Shown one piece after another: positions 7,165 through 13,806 of a stretch of DNA of 13,806 bases. Position 1 is the stretch's first letter, and the number at the start of each line of letters is the position of its first letter. Source of the DNA: Zelonia costaricensis (Eukaryota > Euglenozoa > Kinetoplastea > Trypanosomatida > Trypanosomatidae); assembly GCA_030849075.1 (NCBI GenBank), contig JASAOO010002924.1, positions 1 through 13,806 of the forward strand. The letters are read 5' to 3'. The notes beneath the pieces were generated by a model. It saw only the letters and a program-made list of their open reading frames with translations. It made no database searches and was not told where the DNA came from. The translations under genes were made by a program, and so were the position numbers.

Positions 7165-10100
7165 TCACTCGTAGAAGGCGAGGTACACCTCCGCCTCGTG
7201 ATCGAGCACGTACTTCTCCTCGACCACGTCGATGTCTTCGTCGTCGCAGCGGAACCAGACGTGTGGCCGGGTGGCGTGGCGAACGTACGCAATGTAGTGC
7301 CCGCCGTGCAACGAGCCGCGGTGGGCCACGATGCCGACAAGGCGGCGCACGAGCGACGGCGTCGGCGGGGCCCGCTCGCCGAAGGGGTCGAAGTCGTCGC
7401 GCGTGATGGCGCAGATGGCGGCAGCGGAGAGGGACGCCGTGTCCGTCGCAGATTTCGCGCCACCCCGCGTGTCGGCGTGCGCGTCGGCCTTGCCGCCTGT
7501 GCCCGCCGCGGCGGCAACCGGAGCGGCGGCCTTGGAGCTGGTCGGCGTCGTGCAGGTGGAAGAGGTGCCGCCGCCGGCGTCGGCGAACACGCTGCCCACC
7601 CCTGCCACGTCCTCGGATACGCTGTCTGCTGCCGCGGCGTTGCTCGACTTGCCATCTTCGGCTATGCCGGTCGCACCGCGACTCGCCTGCCGCGAGTGGG
7701 CCCCGTCCGCCATGCCGTGCCCGTCGTCCAGCAGCTGGCGCGTCGCCGCCTTCACGTCGTCGTTGGCGCGGTTGAGGTACTTGCCGAGCAGCTGCGACGA
7801 CAAGCTCGGGAAGCGGCGCTGCAGGAGCTGGATCTTGTCGATGTGCTTGTAGTCCTCCACGACGGTGCGGCTCACGTACGGGGTGAGGTCCAGCGTCAGG
7901 GAGATGCGGACGGGTGCGACGAGTTTGATGAAGTCCTGCGCCTCTGCGTCGTAGTGGAAGCGCAAGAGGTGGATCGCGAGGGAGCCGCCGAGGTGCGAGA
8001 GGGAGGTGCGCACCTCGGCCTCGCTGTACACCGAGTTCGCGTAAACGCGCTCGTCCTTCGCCTCCTTGCTCAGTGCCTTGCCCTCCGCCTTGGCCCTCTT
8101 CTCCGCCTCCGCCTGCGCGGCGGCGAGGGCGTTGTGCGCCTCCTGGTCCTTCGCCGACAGCTTCTTGAAGCAACTCTCGCAGGCGTAGCGGTCCTTGCCG
8201 TGCAGCGTCGTCGGCGTGAACAGAGATGCGAGTCCCGCCTCGATGCTCTTCTCTATGGGGATCGAGAGCGACATGAACATCTCGTTGCGCGGCGCACAGT
8301 GCTTGCACTGCGAGCACGTCACCTCAGACAGCAGCGTTCCCTCGAAGCTGACCCGGCGTGTCGCCTTCTTTTCTTCGTCCGTCTTGCCCTTGTCGAACTC
8401 GTCCGCGATGCCGTTCAAGAGAGTGATGAGGAACTCCTGCGCGTCCTGCTGCTCGTCCTCCTCGAAAAGGCAGTTGATGCTGCAGATCTGCGCCCGCAGC
8501 GAGCGCACAAACGCGTAGACGGCGCCGTTGCGCACGTCCTGGTAGGTCTGGTTTGCCACATGGTGTATGAGCCGCGAGGCGGCCGTGGTCAGCTTGCCCG
8601 GGCTGCGAGCGGGGTCGAGCCGGAGCAGCGGGTTCGCGAAGATGCGGCAGCGCAGCACGCACTGCAGCACCGAGTTCATGTAGCAGAAGTAGCTGGTGTT
8701 GGAGAAGCCGCAGATGGCGGCGCGGGTGATGACGTGGTCCGTCTCGCTGCGGGAAAGCAGGCAGAAGCCGCTCGTCATGTTCAGCGCTGTCGGCGACGTG
8801 TCGACACCGCCGCCGGTGTTCGAGGAGCCAGTCTGTACAGTCTTCGTCTCGAGCCCGCCGACCAGCTCCGAGGCGCGGCCGACGCGCTGGGCGTCACCGG
8901 TGCGGTGGGCGCGCTGCTGCTGCCGCTGCCGCTCCACCTGCTGGGCCAGCTTCTTGGCCGAGTAGTTGAGGTACTGCGGCGGCTCCTCAAGACGCACGCC
9001 GCGCAGGAGGAAGTACGCGAGCAGCGCGGTGAGCTGCCCTAGACGCCGCAGGTGCACCTGCCGGGACACGTCGTTGTCGCACTGCTTCCCCTGCAGCCGC
9101 ACCGCCTGCCGGTCCGCGCACTTTGCACAGAACATGAGGTACGACCAGTTTTCGGGGGGCGACGCGTGGTACTCCGGCAGGGACAGGACGCTGTGCGCGC
9201 CAACGGGGGTGAGCAGCGACGCGCCAGGCGCCGGGCCGCGCTGCAAGCGCTCGTCTCTGCTGTCGACGTAGCTGTTCGTTTTCTGGTGGATCAGCGGCGT
9301 GCCATCGATGTGGCCGCTACTGCCGTACGTGCTGTGCACGCGCGTGTGGGCCGGGCTGGAGAAGCTGAGGGTGTTCTTGCCGCGGGCGAAGCTCTGGCTG
9401 TTGGCCGTCATGCTGCCGTTCAAGTTCGACGCGCCGGCGCCACAGCAGGCGCTGGCGTCGCAGATCTCCTCGAAGTGGTCGTAGAAGGGCAGCGGCTTGG
9501 AGAGGTCCGCGGTGCCCTCCTCGATCTCGCGCACCGTAACGGTGGGGAAGAGCAGCCCCCACGACGTCTCCGGCAGCAGGTGCGATGGGTGCGTGCTCAC
9601 AAAGCTCGGCACACCAATGAAGAAGGAGTGGTAGGGGTAGCCCTTGTCCGGCGCATCGGCGTCCTCGCCAGCGATCGAGCCGAGGGTGTTGCGCTCCTGC
9701 CGACTGTAGTGGTGGTCGCATGCGTGGTCACGGCAGTAGCACGACCCGCACGTCACGCACAGGTACAGCTCCTTCTCCGTGCGCGGTGTCGTGGGCAGCT
9801 CCTCCTCCTCGGCCGACATGGCGCGGGTGCCGTGCTCGCGCAGCTGGCCGCCAGAGGTCGACTTGGACGACAAGCCGGCGAGGTCCATCTTCGACCCGCT
9901 CTTGGACGGGCTGAAGAACATCTTGAACTTCTGCCCGAGAGTCGGCTTCGTGGACGAGCTTTTCTTTTCCGGGCTGCGGCCGTCCGCCGTGAAGCCGAGC
10001 GTATTCGTGCGCTTGTGGCCGCCGCTGCCGTTGCTGCTGGTGGAGCCCTTCAGCGACTCCTGCACGGCGGGTGGGCCGCAGGTGGTGCAGAAGAAGAGGG

Positions 10101-10200
10101 CCTCCTGGCAGTTGGCGTGCTGTCTGCCCTTGAGCCACTGCTCAACGAAGACGCCACGGAACACGTCGAGGTCCACCTCCTCGACGCAGTAGCACGACAT
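7165..10200 (-). CDS. Ubiquitin carboxyl-terminal hydrolase (USP, peptidase family C19) with zinc-finger N-terminus
   Basis: This is a cysteine protease predicted to remove ubiquitin from substrates, 1011 residues from the first in-frame ATG (10200) to TGA. Catalytic parts are complete: Cys box GFSNTSYFCYMNSVLQ with Cys506 and oxyanion Asn501, QQDAQEF at 584-590, zinc-knuckle pairs Cys629/632 and Cys674/677, LLRF ending at Phe748, GGHYIAYVR with His968, and Asp986 in the WFRCDD motif. The N-terminus is Cys-rich: Cys3, 5, 31, 38, 41, then a ZnF-UBP-like block (Cys148, 151, 154, 156, 161 with His159/163/164) and Cys358/361. Two inserts interrupt the catalytic domain: a charged Ala/Glu/Lys-rich helix at about 678-735, and a CUE/UBA-like segment at about 789-831 (Phe797-Pro798) followed by an Ala/Ser/Thr/Gly-rich linker. 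The open frame continues upstream to 10320 without an ATG (a GTG lies at 10290-10288), so the N-terminus is uncertain. The substrate is unknown. Confidence 0.93.
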   Translation of the reverse strand: MSCYCVEEVDLDVFRGVFVEQWLKGRQHANCQEALFFCTTCGPPAVQESLKGSTSSNGSGGHKRTNTLGFTADGRSPEKKSSSTKPTLGQKFKMFFSPSKSGSKMDLAGLSSKSTSGGQLREHGTRAMSAEEEELPTTPRTEKELYLCVTCGSCYCRDHACDHHYSRQERNTLGSIAGEDADAPDKGYPYHSFFIGVPSFVSTHPSHLLPETSWGLLFPTVTVREIEEGTADLSKPLPFYDHFEEICDASACCGAGASNLNGSMTANSQSFARGKNTLSFSSPAHTRVHSTYGSSGHIDGTPLIHQKTNSYVDSRDERLQRGPAPGASLLTPVGAHSVLSLPEYHASPPENWSYLMFCAKCADRQAVRLQGKQCDNDVSRQVHLRRLGQLTALLAYFLLRGVRLEEPPQYLNYSAKKLAQQVERQRQQQRAHRTGDAQRVGRASELVGGLETKTVQTGSSNTGGGVDTSPTALNMTSGFCLLSRSETDHVITRAAICGFSNTSYFCYMNSVLQCVLRCRIFANPLLRLDPARSPGKLTTAASRLIHHVANQTYQDVRNGAVYAFVRSLRAQICSINCLFEEDEQQDAQEFLITLLNGIADEFDKGKTDEEKKATRRVSFEGTLLSEVTCSQCKHCAPRNEMFMSLSIPIEKSIEAGLASLFTPTTLHGKDRYACESCFKKLSAKDQEAHNALAAAQAEAEKRAKAEGKALSKEAKDERVYANSVYSEAEVRTSLSHLGGSLAIHLLRFHYDAEAQDFIKLVAPVRISLTLDLTPYVSRTVVEDYKHIDKIQLLQRRFPSLSSQLLGKYLNRANDDVKAATRQLLDDGHGMADGAHSRQASRGATGIAEDGKSSNAAAADSVSEDVAGVGSVFADAGGGTSSTCTTPTSSKAAAPVAAAAGTGGKADAHADTRGGAKSATDTASLSAAAICAITRDDFDPFGERAPPTPSLVRRLVGIVAHRGSLHGGHYIAYVRHATRPHVWFRCDDEDIDVVEEKYVLDHEAEVYLAFYE

Positions 10201-10320
10201 CCCCTTCTTCTTGCGTGGTTCAAGAAGGGAGGACTGCCGGGTCACCGGCTTCGAGCCGCCGCCACCGTAGGAGGTGGGGCCGGTGAACACGATCGGTGCG
10301 ATGGACAGCTTGCCAACGGT
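10201..10320 (-). other. Open upstream extension of the protease frame without ATG
   Basis: Between the in-frame TGA at 10323-10321 and the ATG at 10200 there are 40 sense codons in the protease frame. No ATG occurs in any minus-strand frame from 10347 down to 10201, so ribosomes scanning from the likely splice sites would reach 10200 first. The stretch is translatable only from a near-cognate start: CTG at 10308-10306 or GTG at 10290-10288. It would encode a Gly-rich then basic sequence (GGGG, then PRKKKG). Confidence 0.5.
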
Positions 10321-10347
10321 TCAAGGCCCCGCTCCAGAAGCGGAAGC

Positions 10348-10405
10348 CTAAAAAATTGAGGATTTGTTTGGTGTGGTTTTCTTTTTTTGGGAGGGGAGGG
10401 GAGGG
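10348..10405 (-). promoter_or_regulatory. Candidate trans-splice acceptor region for the ubiquitin protease
   Basis: On the minus strand a CCCTCCCCTCCCCTCCC tract (complement of 10389-10405) precedes an A-rich patch and then a short CCTCAATTTTTTAG whose AG is at 10349-10348. The resulting 5' UTR would be about 147 bases to the ATG at 10200 with no upstream ATG. An earlier AG at 10382-10381 is also possible (about 180 bases). Confidence 0.45.
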
Positions 10406-10475
10406 CGTTGGCAGGGGGTGAGTTGATGCAGCGCGCAAGTCGGGGGAAGGGGGGTGGGGGTGGGGGGTGGGGGGT
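10389..10475 (+). repeat. Dense G-tract clusters (two G-quadruplex motifs)
   Basis: Cluster one (10389-10405) is GGGAGGGGAGGGGAGGG, with single-base loops. Cluster two (10442-10475) has five runs of five or six G separated by AA or single T. Both fit stable G-quadruplex patterns on the plus strand. Their C-rich complements act as pyrimidine tract in the minus-strand precursor, so the same bases may serve splicing and form structure. Confidence 0.75.
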
Positions 10476-10539
10476 TGCGGCAGAGAAGACAGATAAAGGA
10501 AGGGGGACGCAACGGGCGAGCACCTCTGATAGACGTCAA

Positions 10540-10549
10540 GGGGGGGGGG
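10540..10549 (+). repeat. Homopolymer of 10 G
   Basis: Ten consecutive G on the plus strand within the purine-rich block upstream of the protease; it is C-rich in the minus-strand precursor. Confidence 0.85.
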
Positions 10550-11192
10550 CGTGCAGTCACGGGCGGGAAGGCGCACCAGTGGCAAGCCTCCTACGCCCTT
10601 CTCCGTTCGCGATCCAGGGCCCGCGCGCGAGCAGGCCCGGCGGCGCGCGTGGGTGCACCTAAACACACCCCGAAAAGGGGAACACAAAGGGGGGAAGCAA
10701 ACACCGCAACAGCAGCGGCGAAGGAGAAGAAGATGCAACAGCGAACAAAAAAAAAAGGAAGCAGAAGAAGGCAAGAGAAGGTGCAGTGCTCGCTGGGGGT
10801 GGGGGGGACAGGTGGTGATGATGGAGGGAAGGAGGGACACGGGTCACACTATACAAACGGTTGGCTTTATGAAGGCAGAGGGGGGAGGGAAGGAGGGGGA
10901 AGGGGACGGAAGGGAAGAGGCTCAAGGACTGAGCAGCGCTGCCACGACGAGGAGCACACAGCTGCACAGTCGTGGTATTCCACGAACACGATCTGGGCCG
11001 CAAACACACACACACACGTGCAAGGGGACACCAACCGTGTCGAAGTAGAGCACGTGCGGGGGGTACAGGTGAGGAAGCGGGGATGACGTCGGTGGCAGTA
11101 GCCCACGAAAACACCGAAACGAGAGGGCGACGGCGACGGAAGAGATCACAGGAAAGGTGAGGTACCGTTTGCAGGCAAGACAGCAGCAGGTG

Positions 11193-11230
11193 ACACACGC
11201 ACACACACACACACGCACGCACGCACACGC
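11193..11230. repeat. (CA)n / (CGCA)n microsatellite
   Basis: A perfect CA run grades into CGCACGCACGCACACG. A shorter CA run sits at 11002-11017 and CA-rich sequence continues near 11418-11440. All are in the gene-free right flank. Confidence 0.85.
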
Positions 11231-11770
11231 CCAGTCGCACGAGCACGACAAGACACGCCGGTTTCGTCACAACCAGCACAGCGCTGGACGCCCCCGAGAT
11301 CACAACAAGAGGCAAACAGAGACGACCACGCGTGGTGAAAAGAAGAAGTCCAAACAGCAGAGGCGGCGGTAGCGCCCTCGTGGGGCACGCCAGACCAAGT
11401 CAACAAAGCCCCACGCGCCACACACGCGCACACACGCAGCGACGTTCCGCACGCTCGCACACGTACACAGACACAAAGACAACAAGGAAGCAAAGCAACA
11501 AGACCCCAAAGGAAAAAAAAAAGCAGCAGGCGTTTGCACGGTCCGCTACTCACGGCAGTTCCGAAAGGGAAAAAGGCTGGAGAAGAAGAAGGAAGAGAGG
11601 AAGGCAAAGAGACGGTAACAGGAGAAGTCAACACGGGGAAGGGGGGAGGGGGGCGGGCGGAGCGCTGAAGCAAAAGAGAGATGAACGGCGGGGACAGGAA
11701 GTCGAGCAACAGGGGGAGGGGGGGGCGGTCGGGGGTGACAGACCAAAGGTAGAAGAAAAAAGTGGAACGC

Positions 11771-11800
11771 ACAGACACAGACACAGACACAGACACACGG
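11771..11800. repeat. Hexanucleotide repeat (ACAGAC)n
   Basis: Four tandem copies of the six-base unit CACAGA/ACAGAC, ending in a short CA run. In the minus-strand transcript the unit reads GUCUGU. It differs from the plain CA repeats elsewhere in the window. Confidence 0.8.
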
Positions 11801-12250
11801 CAAGTCAAGGAGCTTAAGCACAGAAGAAAAAAGAGAAACGAAAGCTGCGGACGAGGAGTGAGACGGAGTGGGGCGAGGTCGTTCAGCGAGCTCAACAGCA
11901 CACGGGAGAGGAAGTGGAAAAAACAAAGAAGGAGAAACGAAAACGGTGAGAAGAGGGGCGGGGGCGGGGGGCGCGCACAGAAGGGTGAAGAAGATGACAA
12001 TCAAGCTAGTGGTTCACACGCAAACACACAAACGCGCGTGTTTGCTGCCTTTTTTGTTGTCGTCGTTGCTGCCTCGTGGCGTGCGTGTGCGAGGGATGAT
12101 GATGGGTGAGTGCGTGTGCGTGTGTGAGAAGAGGCGAAGCGACGTATTGGAAGGGTTGATGCTGCTGCTGCTCAAGATGCTGAAAGGCGCCGTCACGCTC
12201 GATCAGGCGCTGAGAGGGAAGAGTTGAGGCTCGAGGGGAGCGGGGTCCAT

Positions 12251-12290
12251 ACGTGGGCTCTCCTCACGTCGTGCACACGTGCCCACGTGT
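12251..12290. other. Nested inverted repeats built on CACGTG
   Basis: ACACGTG (12275-12281) and CACGTGT (12284-12290) form a seven-base palindrome with a two-base centre. The right arm can alternatively pair with ACGTGGGC at 12251-12258 through GCCCACGT (12281-12288), an eight-base stem with a 22-base loop. The two foldings compete. CACGTG is the E-box core in other eukaryotes, but no such use is established for trypanosomatids. Confidence 0.45.
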
Positions 12291-12337
12291 ATGCGTCTAG
12301 GGTTGAGTGGAAGTGTAGCCTGCGGGCGCGTGGCCGA

Positions 12338-12363
12338 CTCGGAGGAGCGCCGAGATGGCTCGG
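12338..12363. other. Three-arm alternating CTCGG/CCGAG hairpin
   Basis: CTCGG (12338-12342), CCGAG (12350-12354) and CTCGG (12359-12363) allow the middle arm to pair with either outer arm. The sequence around it is less repetitive than the rest of the flank. The stems are short, and no RNA gene family was recognised. Confidence 0.35.
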
Positions 12364-12423
12364 CAGGCGCGCTCGTCTTTCGCGAAACGGCGGAGAGGAA
12401 GGAGAGCGTAGCAGGCAACAAAT

Positions 12424-12435
12424 AAAAAAAAAAAA
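12424..12435 (+). repeat. Homopolymer of 12 A
   Basis: Twelve A on the plus strand, therefore a T12 tract in the minus-strand sense. It is a good pyrimidine-tract element for processing if transcription runs leftward here. Confidence 0.85.
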
Positions 12436-12615
12436 GAACGGTCGAGAAGCGCACCGCAACAAAGGCGCAAAGGCAACACGAGTTGCAGCGGCGGTCAACT
12501 CGTCGCGACCCCGAAACGCGGAGATGCACACGAGCGCGCGTCTGCGACAGCGGAAGACAAAGGAGGGGGAAGCTGAGAACAAAAAAAAAAGAAGAAGAGT
12601 TGAGGCACCGAGTAT

Positions 12616-12640
12616 TGTGTGTGTGTGTATGTATGTGCGT
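12616..12640. repeat. (TG)n with TATG interruptions
   Basis: A short TG repeat ending in GTATGTATGTGCG, with further GTGTG-rich sequence at 12649-12668. It belongs to the gene-free right flank. Confidence 0.8.
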
Positions 12641-13212
12641 TTGTACAGGTGTGTGAGGGGGTGTGTGCGTAGGCGTGGGCTTCTCGTGCCTGCGTGGAAT
12701 GTGGAGCGTTGTAAGGAGCTATTGTGACGGAGCGTTGATCCCAAAACGGCTGCGGCGGCACGACGGGACAGAACAAAAAAAAGATCAATGGCGTGTGCCA
12801 GTCCGAGGTCGCCGTCGCCGTCGTCGTCTCCGTCACGAGAGAGGGGTGGGGGAAACCGAACGTTTCAAGGCAGTTGCGCACGATGCAGGGCACGCACGTA
12901 TCAGACACCGGGAGCAGACAAGATCAACAGACAAACCCAAACAAGATAAGAAACCAGCAACGGCGGGTCGCACGCGCGCGGAAACACGCCAAAACGCAAG
13001 AGAAAAAAGTGTGCGCGGGGAGTGGGGGAAGGGGGTATTGATGAGCTCGTTGTTGGTGTTGTCGTCGTGATGGTTATCTTCTTCTTTTTTTTCCGCTTTT
13101 GCATGCCCCGACTTTTTTTTTTGAAGTTTGTGGGGGCGTTGGGGGGGGTGATGACGGCCAGAACGTGTCCCCGTCTTCTCCTCTCTTGTGTGTCGAGGGA
13201 CCGGATCGGTAT

Positions 13213-13229
13213 GGGGGGGGGGGGGGGGG
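13213..13229 (+). repeat. Homopolymer of 17 G
   Basis: This is the longest single-base run in the window, followed directly by CGGTGGCGG. It sits in the G/T-rich part of the right flank where strand composition changes. Long G or C tracts have been noted at some Leishmania transcription start regions, but they also occur in ordinary spacers. Confidence 0.85.
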
Positions 13230-13806
13230 CGGTGGCGGCAAAGGTTTGATTGGCGGGCCACTGCAGCCGTGGCAGCACAACTGCTTGAAAAAGGTTCGTG
13301 AAGAGAAAGGGTGAGGAGTTTTGTCGTCGTTGTGTTGTTTGGTTTTGTTGGTGTTTCGTAGGCGTGAGGTGGAGCGGCAGAGGCGGAGAATGCGACGTGC
13401 CACGGGCATCAACCGGCAGCGAGACCGTCGTAACAGAATCAGCAGAGGGAAAAGCAAACGTGACACGCACGTGACTTCATCGAAGGAGAGACGAGCAACG
13501 TACAGTGCAGCCCCCACCCCCCTCCCCTTCAGCGTCATGCAAACAGAAGCAGCAGAGCTCGCCTGATTGCCAGCTCAAGTAAGAGTGCCACGCGACATGA
13601 CTTGTGCGCGGCGCTCGACAGCGCCATGTGCCCCGCCCTGTTTGTTATGCACGCGTTCTCCTTTTTTCTGGTGGCTCGAGCCGCGATTGCGGCACAATCG
13701 GAGTGCTGTCTTTTGGTTTCTTCTGTTGTCTGCCTTCCACCAAGACACACACGAGTCACCGCCCCACGTACGAAGAGGGTGGACTCAGCAGAGGAGTTAG
13801 GGAGAG

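Larger units (their letters stand above)
10291..13806. other. 3.5 kb flank without a recognisable gene
   Basis: Beyond the protease 5' end no open frame on either strand shows a domain or a credible protein composition. The longest is a 284-codon minus-strand frame at 11146-12000, a Ser/Leu/Phe/Pro-rich product of pyrimidine-rich DNA. From about 10380 to 12010 the minus strand is pyrimidine-rich. From about 13020 to 13360 the plus strand is instead rich in G and T, with T runs at 13085-13092 and 13113-13122. Microsatellites and homopolymers are frequent. It most likely holds processing signals and the long 3' UTR of a minus-strand gene to the right; a boundary between transcription units cannot be excluded. 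Confidence 0.65.

Noticed and set aside
6481..9042. 853-codon open frame on the plus strand overlapping the protease
   Set aside because: It is the antisense shadow of the protease gene: GC-rich third positions leave few stops on the opposite strand. Its translation is Val/Arg/Leu/Ala-rich with no domain, and it starts in microsatellite spacer. The minus frame has a full set of USP catalytic motifs.
9052..10359. 435-codon plus-strand open frame over the 5' part of the protease
   Set aside because: Same antisense effect; the composition is Arg/Ala/Val/His-rich and no family is recognisable.
11146..12000. 284-codon minus-strand frame in the right flank
   Set aside because: It consists of Ser, Leu, Phe, Pro and Val/Cys runs that follow directly from pyrimidine-rich and CA-repeat DNA. 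It has no domain, no regular hydrophobic segments typical of membrane proteins, and no codon-position bias apart from the repeat.
12096..12104. Triple ATG as the start of a real annotated gene
   Set aside because: The frame is only 43 codons, lies opposite the transcription direction and has no recognised homologue, so it is kept as a low-interest finding only, not as a CDS.
13140..13230. Possible box C/D snoRNA starting with a TGATGA-like C box near 13148
   Set aside because: No CTGA D box or terminal stem was found within about 100 bases downstream, and the interval runs into the 17-base G tract.

Overview
The window looks like nuclear DNA of a trypanosomatid protist, most likely Leishmania or a close relative. 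This is inferred from intronless genes all on one strand, GC-rich third codon positions, long non-coding gaps packed with pyrimidine tracts on the sense strand, abundant (CA/TG)n microsatellites, and no bacterial-style operon spacing or ribosome binding sites. No species can be named from the sequence alone.

All three convincing protein genes lie on the minus strand, so the window reads right to left as part of one polycistronic unit. In order of transcription they are: (1) a ubiquitin-specific protease of family C19 (10200 down to 7165) with an N-terminal cysteine-rich zinc-finger region and a CUE/UBA-like insertion inside the catalytic domain; (2) the core spliceosomal protein SmE (5758 to 5498); (3) a 1001-residue P-loop protein (4235 to 1230) that pairs an NadR/TTD14-type ATPase/GTPase domain with a CYTH-like fold, carries a predicted N-myristoylation signal and resembles Drosophila TTD14. 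The three have no obvious joint pathway, which is normal for trypanosomatid gene arrays, where neighbours are often functionally unrelated and expression is set after transcription.

Gaps: 1-1229 (probable 3' UTR and spacer of the TTD14-like gene), 4236-5497, 5759-7164, and a 3.5 kb stretch 10291-13806 with no recognisable gene. On the minus strand they are mostly pyrimidine-rich and include candidate trans-splice acceptors just upstream of each gene. The plus strand therefore carries G-runs and potential G-quadruplexes. No tRNA, rRNA, transposon or CRISPR array was recognised.

Points worth a second look are the missing upstream ATG of the protease (its long open frame begins with GTG, and the first ATG is 30 codons in), its non-canonical Cys box and in-domain ubiquitin-binding-like insert, the myristoylated TTD14-like architecture, and the G-run-rich 3.5 kb right flank, which could be an unusually long UTR/spacer or the edge of a strand-switch or transcription start region. 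I saw no evidence for a wholly new multi-gene system.
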